A stretch of 64,000 nucleotides of DNA, from NCBI GenBank assembly GCA_024305405.1, contig JAKNDB010000109.1:2294001-2358000 (forward strand), given 5' to 3'. A program made the translations under genes and the position numbers. Shown here one piece after another: positions 25,401 to 64,000 of the stretch (position 1 is its first letter; each line of letters begins with the position of its first letter). Source of the DNA: Dirofilaria immitis (Eukaryota > Nematoda > Chromadorea > Rhabditida > Onchocercidae). The notes under the pieces were generated by a model, which saw only the letters and a program-made list of their open reading frames with translations, was not told where the DNA came from and ran no database searches.

Positions 25401-28400
25401 TCATCACTTTCTGGTTTAATAAAGATTACTTTAATAATTGGAGGAAAAGAATTATTTAAGCTTAAATTTATTTTTGTGTGAATTATTTGCGTAATTTTGT
25501 ATGGTAAATTATAGAATCGTTTTCATAATCAATTTAAAAACTGAAAGTAGAATAAAATGCTCAACTCATCAGAGTGCAGTTTTTCATCGTACGAAAAATT
25601 CAATGATTGTTAAATCCAGTTTTCCATTTCAGAGCAGTTTAATTACTCGGCCATCGATTATTTGATTTACATAATCTATCAGAACCGCAAATTTATGATG
25701 AGGAATATTGATGGAAGAGATTCCCATACAATAATGTAATGGATAAGGAAAGGGTATCAATATCAATGCAGTCCGAAATTCATCAAGTTTGTTTTAGTAG
25801 TCTGTCTATAAAGCTATCTTAAGAAGCATCAGAATGTTTCGTTGAGCAGAAAATATGTAAAATTATCGTAATTACCTTGATTTAATAAGCATTTTAGTGC
25901 CCACAATTAGATAAAGGAATCTTACCTTATATCTAAATTTGTAAAAATTATGAGATTTTTGAATAACAAGCATGTTGCTTCTCAAAACTGAAATAATACT
26001 TTTGCTTGAATTTCTTGAACGATATAGTTAAAAGCAATGCTGTCTAAAAGTGCTTATTGAAATAAATTTAGAAAGAATCCATATAATAAGTATACGAAAT
26101 AAAATAGGGATAGATAGAGTCATATTCAAGCTAAAAAGACGTTATTTTGTTTGCTTATTTTGGAGTCAGTAACAGATAAAGAACTTATCAGTTTATAAAG
26201 GTTTTAACGAAGAGGGGAAAGAAAGCAGCAGAGAAGGAGAGGCTGAGCGAAGATGGCAATCACTTAAATTTATACATCATTCCATTGATTTAGTGATTTA
26301 TTCCTTATTTTGAGAAAGTTTGTGAATTAATAGAGTAATATTACTGATATTTACATACAGTGTCGCAGATTGATGAGCGATCATTTTCAAAATTTCTAAC
26401 AAAATTGATGTACAATTTAAAATAAGTACGACACATATGGATAATAGAATGGTCAAAAAGATTGTTACTTAGAAAGATGAATAAATAGGCCATATCAGAA
26501 TTGTAAATTTAATGGAATGGATAATATTAATTCGAACATTCATAAATGTACTACCACTTAAATAACCAAAGGGTATTGGATGAGGATAGTGACAATGCAA
26601 AAGATGAAGGGAGCACAGCTCTAAGTGAACGCAATTCAGAGCAGAGGTAGAAAGCCCACAGATACGGTAACTCTCTGCAACTGATTGGTCTTTCTCACCT
26701 TCATTGATCTGCTCTATTGGCTCACCAACATAACGCTGAACGTTCTGTCCTAACAAACCCGTGGAAGATTTTGCTTTCAAAACTAAAAACTTACGTTGGA
26801 GGCGATGCGGCTTGCGCTGCGTACCTGCATATATGTGGGCAATTGCTGCCTGTGACACGGAAAAGAAGGCAAATTTGTAGACATCACATACATGCACACA
26901 TATACAACATACACATACACACTAGGATCGAATGATACAAGACGGTGCGTTGGAACAAGCCTTTTTTGGACATCCACACAAAAGTGATTCAACTCTGCTA
27001 TTCTGATCTGTCTTGGTAAATCTTTTCTACTAATTACTTCATTAACTAATTCTTTCTAAGTGCAAAGAGTGAGAACTTTCAGTACGGTTGATCAAAAAGC
27101 TACACCAAAATAAGAAACGAAGTTTTACTCTTCTGGTGATAAATGCAACCGATTAATGGTTGTTTTTTACGGATAATGCCATATTGGTAGTTGCCTTTTT
27201 GAACTGTGGAATGGCTGCTTCGTTGCAAAAAGAAAAAAATGGTGCATTTGCAAACAATATAATGTAGGATGAAAAGGATACCTACTCTTCAGTGTAGTTG
27301 GTGAAGCAGAAACAGCTGCACATCTCACATACAGACATCGAATATACGCCTGATTAGGCCCTTCGCCTCTCGCGTGTCGGTTCACTTAGTTTTCAGAGAA
27401 ATCATTTGATTTCACGCGTGAACTGCCACCCTTTCCTTTTCTCCCAAATACACACCTTCAGTGGCAGCAGCAGGAGGAGCAGAAGTAGTAGCATCTCCAG
27501 CGTCGTTCTTATTCTACGAGCTATCGCTACCATCTTCGTCAGAATTCGTCTATCTAGGCCATCCAAAATCAGTGTTACTTAGATTTGTCCTGGAATTGAT
27601 ATTACCAGCTAATAAGGAATTATAGATTCATGTTTATGACTATATCATATTCTTTCTCAGGTCAACAATATACTTCAATTTTGTTGAACAAAGAACAGCA
27701 TGGTCAAATCACTTCTATATTATTATACTAACGTAGAAACATTTGAATTGAAAGGAATAAGACTGAATTCATACTCATTTATAAAATTCATGGAAAACTT
27801 CATAATATCCTCATTCTTATTCTATTTTTTTCCTGTAAAAAAAAAAAAACTTGGTCGCATAATACTTCCTTTATACTTTAAAATATTTTTTAAAAATACT
27901 ATTTGCTTCATATATTAATTTCTGCATAAATTCGGCAAACATCTTCGCTTGAAAGCTAAAATTAGTCTAAAGCGTCAGTAATAGTTCATAAATTTATTAG
28001 TTTATACCATCTGAAAAATTCCTATTGTAGTAAAAACCATTTGCGCTTGCCTCTGCAGTTATTTTTCAAGGAATTATATTTAACTGTATTATAAAGTCTC
28101 ATATTTACACTATAATTTCGCAGCTTGGAACAAAATATGTCAGGTTGTTTTGAAATATTCTTCTACATACTTGGTATCTTCGAACTGTCAAAGGTCGCAC
28201 AAAAGCCATTTGTAATCACGATGATATATTTTGGCAAATGCTTTCGTACATTTGCATTCTGTATCATATGTGCGTTACATTGGTGACACAATTATTCTTC
28301 TTATTTTCTAATTTTGATTAATTTCGACTTGGACTTTCAATCACTTTTCGAAGTGATTCTAAAATTTTCTGCTCATTCCATTTATTTTAAAAACTATCCT

Positions 28401-28478
28401 AGAAAATTTGAAGTATGCAAGAATGATAACGTTGTCTTTGCGATATAAAGAAGCAGGATGTGATTGATAGGTGAGCAG

Positions 28479-28512
28479 TAACTAACGTCGAGTGATAACT
28501 AACGTCGAGTGA
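28479..28512. repeat. Tandem duplication, 17-bp unit x 2
   Basis: TAACTAACGTCGAGTGA is repeated exactly, end to end, about 340 bp upstream of the vab-3 start codon. Confidence 0.9.
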
Positions 28513-28853
28513 GCTTACCCTGTGTTGTTCATTGTTTCCACCGGAGCTGAACTTTGGTTATTCAAATAATGCGCTTATGCATCAATCATCCTGACAAGTA
28601 CTGGTTTTGATAAAATTAAATCATAATAAATTTTACGCTAATAAACTGTAGGATATGAATACGCTTAAAATATAGATAATCTGCACTCCAAGAGATAATA
28701 AAGTGTTGAAACTTCATTCAGCATACTTGATCTTTTCTACCGTATCTTTCAGGTGATTGGAAAGGAAGTGATTGAGTGTTTGTAGTAGCTGCAGTAACTG
28801 CACAGGCTGTGGTTACTTCGATAACAGCAGCCTGTCGGCGTGGTGTTCAATCG

Positions 28854-57810
<28,957 letters not shown>

Positions 57811-57839
57811 AATAGTTCTGGCGTTCATCCTAGGTTTTG

Positions 57840-57845
57840 AATAAA
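57840..57845 (+). terminator. Candidate polyadenylation signal of vab-3
   Basis: AATAAA 30 bp after the vab-3 stop codon. A longer 3' UTR using later signals is possible. Confidence 0.5.
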
Positions 57846-59167
57846 TGGATCGAGTAATTTTGGCTTTACGTCATTCGCAGTTCATAGATTAGTGAACCTT
57901 TTTCTGGCATCAGGCTTGGATTGCTATCAACTGCATAAATTTATGCTTTTAACTCATAGCTAAAAAAAATCATTTTAAAAGATTAATGCGTCAAATTTTT
58001 GCAATGAAGAAAGTAAATTTAACTTTCTAACTTAATCATCGAAGGAAGGTGTTCTTTATTATCTTTGACAAACAGTCTAAGGATTTCAACAAGAAGTCAG
58101 GTGACATAATGCTGTTAAAAACAGCTTTATTTTCGCTTTCATGCTTTGCAAGTTATTTCGTGGATTATTTGTCTTTTCATATTTCAATTTTTTCAAATTC
58201 ATAACGATCTATTGTTAATGTTCAAGAATTGGATTCAGAATTCTGCTATTTTTTTTTTTTAGGGCAGGTAAATCATTTAGCTTCTCACATTTTGTAATTG
58301 GGCTAAAGTTGTCCAATTATAGATGTAGATTTGTATTGTGTATCGATACGGTAGTGTGAACTTCAGGAAAGTAAAATGTTATCACATCGATGATTACTAA
58401 CTTTCTATTTTAAGAGGGTCATTTTCAAATTAATATATAATTCTCTCTTAAAGACTAAATTTTTATTTTAATTAAAACAAAACAATATGCTAGAGATTCA
58501 ATTGAGAATTAAATGAAAGTGCGTTTCTGGAAAAGATTTTTTCAAAACTTGAAATTTTAGAGAAATCTTTTTGATCTGAATATGTAAGAAATATTTTCGT
58601 TAAATCGTTAAGGAGTTTAATGCGAAATATAATGTAAATTTTGACGATATTGATAATCTTGGTCTTCAGCACAACTGTTCAGCATAATTTTTAGTACTGT
58701 TTTTCAATGAATGTTTCACCGTAGTGATACATTTGAAATGTCTCTTTGTCTCTCATGTATTATATGGGTTGCAAATTTTAATATTGTCTCGTTTTATAAA
58801 ATGTACATGTAGATCATTTCAAATTAATGTAGTTGTTGACTATACTTAATTATATAACATTGTGCATTTCAACCACTGTAATGAATACTTCTATTGAATA
58901 AGGATAAAATAATTGTTGTCGCGCAAAGAATTTTATTGAATAAGTATCTGGCCTTTTAAATTTGATTTGGTTAAACAAAATCTAAATAGAGCACTTTAAT
59001 TTATTCTAATGAAAACGAATAAGTTAAAACGCAAGGAAATTTAGGAAAATCTAAGAAATTAAAATGATATATTTAAATTTTTATTAAAATTTAAACATAT
59101 AATCCAAAAAAATTTACCAATCAAAATTTTATATAGCATCATTGTTTTTTCATATGGAATTATTACT
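57846..59167. other. Convergent intergenic region
   Basis: AT-rich sequence between the 3' end of vab-3 (+) and the 3' end of the minus-strand gene pair. No gene seen; a minus-strand open frame at 58490-58672 is A/T-rich and unsupported. Confidence 0.55.
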
Positions 59168-59461
59168 TTATCCTAGCACATATTCAAAAATACGTTCTGA
59201 CTCTGATTGTTTCACTACAGGATCTCGTAGATTCTCTTTAATGATTCTAAATAATGTCGGCCCCTTTGATCACTTATAAGAACCTTCCAGTCAACGAACG
59301 TTTTCACCTACTGATAAGTCATCCCGGATCTTATAGAGTCGAAAAATGATACATTGTTTCCTTTCATAAAGATTTTTCCTTTTCACCATTTCAAAGACTT
59401 TGATATTGTTATAGCTAATATATCATGCTTACTTGTGAAATTGCATAAAGTCTAGCATCAT
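59168..59461 (-). CDS. Small unidentified protein downstream of the G-gamma gene
   Basis: A possible spliced-leader acceptor (TTTACACAG, ending at 59482) precedes ATGATG at 59461, encoding MMLDFMQF..., with donor AA|GTAAGC at 59433. The second exon 59307-59168 (acceptor ATCAGTAG) reads VKTFVDWKVLISDQRG, then after one restored base in the C4 run (+ strand 59261-59264) PTLFRIIKENLRDPVVKQ and SERIFEYVLG, stop TAA at 59170-59168. The phase between the exons fits only if one more T is missing in exon 1. The composition is clearly protein-like, but I do not recognise the family. An alternative reading keeps one frame with TGA codons at 59293 and 59272, which would make it a pseudogene. Confidence 0.4.
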
Positions 59462-59856
59462 GTTACTAATTGATGACTAACCTGTGTAAATAAAGAAAAT
59501 TCTGTAATCATTATTTTATATAAAATTGATATTTCATCAATATACAAAGTTAAGATACTGTAATTATGAACTATGAATATATTTCTGTTTGAATTTATTG
59601 GATACAAATTCAATTTCTCTTGCAAATTTTGTAAAACAGTCCATAATTGGTTCTCAAGAATCTAGAAATGCAAAAGATAGTTTATATAATATTTAAAAGG
59701 CAAAAAAAACTAACCAACGACCAACACTGTTTGTAATATTAAATAAGAAAATAACTAATCATAAATTGATTATAAAAGGAAAAGCGAGATCTACAAAAAA
59801 TTTTTTGGCATTAAGACGTCACAAATCTGAAACAATTATCATTATTGAAAAAGTTA

Positions 59857-60952
59857 TTATAAATTTCACATTTCGATTTTTCAGCCCAAGGGTTGCATCG
59901 TTTATCAACTGGATTCACTAGGGATCATTCTCCTGTTGTCCTTCGATATATCGTTTCATCCTGAAATTATTTACTTGCAATACTTCATAATTGCAATTAT
60001 AAAAATCATCGTGGAACCGGATATGCTAACTGTTCACATATTTCCTATAATGATGCTAAAGCTAAATGTAATGCAAAAATATTTTATACTTTTATAATCT
60101 GGTTTCATGTTTTAAAACTTATTAAATGGAACAACTAATTGGTATTCCACTTAATATATGTTAATAATAAAGTTAAGATTTTCCTTCATTAAAAATACAC
60201 TCCAATTTTAGGAGAGAAAGTTATTATTCCAATATTTCAGCCACTAGTACGTCTAGATTTATTTATAGATATCTTCTTTATTAGAGCTGAATCATTTTAG
60301 TCTGACGGTTTACATAAATTAATTCACAAGTATTTCTGTCAAATACAGAGCATTCTAACTGAATTCCATATAATTACACACCTTTTGCTAATTCAATCAT
60401 GGTGATATAAAAGGAGGAATATTACAATAACCATTTAATAATTATTTTGAACAGATTTGAATATGTATGCACTAATATATATAAATCTAATGCTGTTACA
60501 AAACGAACGATGAGCTTTTTATGATTAATATAATTCGTAGCGCTAGAAACATGCATAATATTACTATCTCGCCATATTGAAATCTTGGCATTAGTATAAT
60601 TCCGTTGCAGAATCAAATCAAACTTTTAAAGAAATCTATCTCAGAATTTCCTTCTAGCTTGATGAAATGTGAAATAATTCGAAGTAATCAAAAGCTTTAT
60701 ATATGACACCCAGGTTATTTTAACAAATTTTGTAGAAGAGCAGAAATAGAGATTTGCATTACAAGAAATCATGTTTATCATTAAAATTTTACAAAAATAT
60801 AAATTATAACTATAAAGGAAAAAAATGATTAATTACAAAGAGGAACCGAAATCCAAAACGAACTCATTAGCTGATTGTGATACAGGTAATCTTTGAATGT
60901 TTAGCTGGTGTCGTAAGCTTTCTACACTGCGCTGCATATCGCCTTTATCCAT
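59857..60952 (-). CDS. gpc-2: Heterotrimeric G-protein gamma subunit
   Basis: Pairs with G-beta and anchors the dimer at the plasma membrane through a prenylated C-terminus. Exon 1 60952-60864: MDKGDMQRSVESLRHQLNIQ, RLPVSQSAN; donor GA|GTTCGT. Exon 2 59960-59857 (acceptor AATTTCAG) joins in phase 2: E-MKRYIEGQQENDP, then LVNPVDKRCNPWAEKSKC. The NPW motif and length (about 64 residues) are diagnostic. Two one-base gaps must be allowed: G3 at 59931-59933 (+ strand), restoring DPLVNP, and A3 at 59861-59863, restoring the CaaX box CEIL and a stop; the Leu ending predicts geranylgeranylation. As assembled, the frame stops early at DP. The symbol is by resemblance of the N-terminus to C. elegans GPC-2; gpc-1 is the alternative. 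Confidence 0.88.
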
Positions 60953-60985
60953 CTCACCAAGTGTGCCACAAAATGCTCAAAAGAC

Positions 60986-60993
60986 TCTGAAAA
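60986..60993 (-). promoter_or_regulatory. Probable spliced-leader acceptor of the G-gamma mRNA
   Basis: The minus strand reads TATTTTCAG ending at 60987, 35 bases before the start codon, with no upstream ATG between. This is the usual position for SL1 trans-splicing in nematodes. Inference from sequence only. Confidence 0.45.
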
Positions 60994-63900
60994 TAGGTTT
61001 ATTCTTGTCTGAATCTGTTTACTTTAATGCATGGCGTACGACGATATTTGTGAACAAATAAATAAATGATCAGAACCATTGCATTAAATAATTTTTCAAA
61101 AAATATGTATCTAAATTAAATTTACATCTAAAATAATTTTAACATAACTAGTGATAATTTATTCCATATTCTTATCTTGCGAATGTTTACATTAATATTG
61201 TTGAAAGTTAGCGAATTTTCAAAAAACTCTAGAAAAATTAGTTTCCAAAGAAATAATTGGTTTCTTTCGCAGTGAACATATTGAAAAACTTGTATGTCAA
61301 GCTTCAAAACTTGATGCACTGTGGTAGATGCAAATGTAAAAAATTCTGGGTAAGATCTTCTTATGAACATAATCTATGCTACTGGCTACGAACTATGAAG
61401 TTTCTCTTGATGGACTACTCAAAAACAATTAGAACATATTCCAATACAAAAACTAGTTCCATCTTCATAAATAAAAAAATATATAGAGGATGGTTTCGAT
61501 GATAATAAACTTGACAATATAAACCTTAAACATCTTATTATAATTCTCGGCACATCATAATTTTTATCAAAAAGCAGATACACCAGCTATGGAACTAGTT
61601 TTTTCTTTGCCGAAAAACTTAGAAATGATGAGATGATAAAATACAAAAGCCATATTTCAATACAAAGTTAGTTACAAAAGAATATTCTGATATGAAACTT
61701 TTTCAATCTCACTTCCAATTAATTGAATTATCTTTGCTTTTAAGAATTCAAAATCATAGTGCTCATCAGTAATGAGTACATTTCTAGAGAATTAAAAGAT
61801 ACGTACAGAGAAAAGAATATCCCTTTTCAATTCTGACTTAAAATCAAAATTATTAAACAGCGAAATGATTTCTTCGTTTTATCAAAATTTTTAGATGAGG
61901 CATGCGTTTCTTATCACTTACGTAGAAGTATCGTCAATGAAGTATTTGGGTGATACAATCGATACTATCGCGGTAATATAGACGCTCCTAATCCCTGAGT
62001 TAGATTATACCATTCAGAAAAAGAACTGCTATCGAAAGAACACGTTTAGGGAAAATTTAAAATGTACCAGTGCTTTTCACGAATAGACAAATTTACTCTT
62101 TGCCCAATAATCTTTGTGACAGGCAGCTATGTAGTTGCTTCGTTCAAGTTTTCATTTAAATGAATCATTAATTCAATGGATTAAAAATAATGCTTGAATA
62201 TAAAGTGATGGAACAAACTGATTTAAATTCGGCTCTAAAATTAAATCGTAACTCTAACGCAGTTTTCTATAACGGAAAATAACATAAAAAGGGATAAATA
62301 TCAAAGAGCGAAAATCTTAGAACCATGTATTAAAGCCATGCTTCCGGATTAATCAATTCTCCGAGGAAACAATATACTTTTTTGAATGATTCAATGGTAG
62401 CAATGCAAACCGTTAAATAGTCTTATTTGAAACAAGTCCCAAACAGCCTAATTCATTAATTATTAGAAGTCATTCAGCTTAAATTAATTCAAATGAAAGA
62501 ACACAGCTCATTTAAAAGATGTAGCATATATTTAACTTATAATAAAACTGCCAAATGATACCATTTTACGAAAATAGCACTGCCATCGAAAAGCCCATTT
62601 TATTGCTAGAATCAATTAAACAATTTTACGAGAATATAATAAAGTATGTGACGTTGGGCAGATATTAAACCATCCATGAAATAGCATGGCAAATGTCATT
62701 TTTGTATACAGCTTTCGTCGATCCATTCCAAAGATCGAAAAGTTTCATATCTCTCTTGCCAGAATGGGAAAGAACATTGGTATGGCTTGCAATTGTTCAG
62801 AAACAACTTAATCGGTTAGTTTCTAAACGAAAACAGCACTTATCCCGGTATTTTTCTGAAATAACGATTTCAGCAGTTTCCGATCTTAAATATCCTACAT
62901 ACTCCTCTCATTCCTTTCCACATTTATTGCAGAGCAGCTAAGGCAGCTTCGAATAATGTGACTTTTCAATGTTATGTCATTCAGGAGCTATCACAACTGC
63001 CGAAGCCACTACAGAAAAACAGGTTCCAATTTCTTGAAAATTTGTTTTCGAAATGATTATAAGATATTTAAGATATATGTTTTCTTATCGTCGTGTCTCG
63101 AAAATCATAACTTCTCTTATATTGCAAACAACGCTACTCTGATATCGATAATAATCTTCCTTCTTTTTTCTGCTCTTCTATTCTTTACCTATTCAATTGT
63201 TGTCTTTTCATTTGTTTACGTGAGAAATGCCTGTATCTTTGGTCACTAGATCAGGGCCGGAATAATGATATCCCAATTCTATTATTATAAACATTATTAT
63301 AAACTATTATAAACCTTTCAATAAAAAAAAAAAATTCCAAAGACAAGTGCAATATTTCGATTGAAAATTGAAAACGGAAAATTTCTTGAGAAAAGAATAA
63401 AACTTGGAAGTATTAATGTAGAAGGTAAGATCTGGCAAATCCTACAGTAGATGCACATCACATCACGAAAGAAGTGGAATAAAGCTGTGGAACAAGCAGT
63501 GGAGCAAGTGCTGCCGAAGCGATATTGTATTGAGTACAGAGATGCGGTACCATTGCATCGTAAGAAATATTTTGAGGCACAATAGGTAGGTAACATTCAG
63601 TTGTCTGCGATTTTCCATCAGTGATTGTTTATTTTAAAAGAAGCATTAGGAAGTGAGAAATTTGTCGGTACTTGTGAGTTTTGAAAAATAATATAGCAGA
63701 TGGATGAAAGAAGAAAGAAGCTGCTGGAAAATTTTAAATCGGTAGCAATGGAAGCACTTAGAGGGGTAATTATGTGTCCCAGCTAAACTAGGATGATCGA
63801 GAAGAGAAAGCTGCTCTGGTCCTGGTCTTCACTAGTCATTTAGTCTAGAAGCTCATTAGTTTACTGAGTGGAGAAAGAGAGATCCTATTTTATTTCTGAT

Positions 63901-64000
63901 GCCCTGAAACCTTCCATGCGTGATGCATGTGCGTCACTTCCCATCCATTCGTTCTTCTTGTCTCATACATCCATTTTGTCTATCTATTTATCCGTTCCAC
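60994..64000. other. No confident gene; upstream of the G-gamma gene
   Basis: Mixed AT-rich and moderately GC-rich DNA. Blocks at 62.69-62.94 and 63.43-63.60 kb have open frames on both strands, including a + strand frame from ATG at 63451 (MHITSRKKWNKAVEQAVEQV...) ending at a TAG beside GTAGGT. Because opposite-strand and alternative frames are equally open, I do not call a gene. Confidence 0.4.

Larger units (their letters stand above)
10734..28853. other. About 18 kb without a confident gene
   Basis: The region separates the minus-strand small gene from vab-3, so much of it may be regulatory sequence upstream of vab-3. It is mostly AT-rich with GC-richer islands near 14.8-15.1, 16.1-16.5, 17.1-17.4, 18.0-18.9, 19.4-19.7 and 26.2-27.6 kb. 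Open frames in these islands overlap one another on both strands, many lack an ATG, and none could be joined into a gene, apart from the weak candidate at 16350-16474. Hairpins lie at 15343-15375 and 22408-22444. Confidence 0.5.

Noticed and set aside
26469..26992. Long overlapping minus-strand frames in a GC-richer island, one ending at a GTAAGTTT site
   Set aside because: Competing frames, low-complexity VYVYVVYV-type content and no joinable exons.
27410..27635. Stop-free + strand frame of about 70 codons (Ser/Ala-rich)
   Set aside because: No ATG and no clear splice sites; could be untranslated or regulatory sequence.
62693..62941. 82-codon + strand frame
   Set aside because: The opposite strand has an equally protein-like frame ending at 62668 or so; no splice context or family.
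63495..63525. Minus strand contains CGCTTCGGCAGCAC, resembling the 5' hairpin of U6 snRNA
   Set aside because: The match stops after about 14 bases; the rest of U6 is absent.

Overview
This is a 64 kb window of AT-rich eukaryotic DNA. Genes are split by short-to-long introns, most with GT...AG ends, TTTCAG-like acceptors and probable spliced-leader acceptor sites. The gene content (a PAX6/VAB-3 homologue with nematode-like features, a G-protein gamma subunit with a GPC-2-like N-terminus, a large cadherin) and the long AT-rich introns point to a nematode, most likely a filarial/spirurid (clade III) species. The species assignment is inference.

Layout. (1) 59-6487 (+): the 3' two thirds of a transmembrane cadherin, about 20 exons; the 5' end lies outside the window. 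(2) 7954-10733 (-): a small three-exon gene for a predicted single-pass membrane protein, convergent with the cadherin. (3) 10734-28853: about 18 kb with no confident gene, AT-rich with a few GC-richer islands, one candidate exon (16350-16474, -) and several perfect or near-perfect hairpins. (4) 28854-57810 (+): the PAX6 orthologue (vab-3), 11 coding exons over 29 kb, with a short first exon, paired domain (exons 2-4), homeodomain (exons 5-7) and a Ser/Thr/Pro-rich C-terminus. Its 10.6 kb intron between paired domain and homeodomain contains candidate internal first exons, of interest because C. elegans makes a homeodomain-only product (mab-18) from this locus. (5) 59857-60952 (-): a heterotrimeric G-protein gamma subunit ending in a CEIL-type CaaX box once two 1-base gaps are allowed for. 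It is followed 375 bp downstream on the same strand by a small unidentified gene (59168-59461), an arrangement like a nematode operon. (6) 60987-64000: nothing confident.

The most notable sequence-level signal is technical. At least nine places in clearly coding DNA lose the reading frame by exactly one missing base, each inside or beside a homopolymer run (T, A, G or C), in four independent genes that otherwise look intact. This is the signature of under-called homopolymers (pyrosequencing or nanopore-type assembly) rather than of gene decay, and it explains why automatic gene calls here would be broken.

I found no CRISPR, bacterial insertion, virus, tRNA or rRNA gene, and no convincing novel multi-gene system. 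The items most worth following up are the internal first-exon candidates in vab-3, the 33-bp inverted repeat at 41.8 kb, a GC-AG intron in the cadherin, and the probable gamma-subunit operon.
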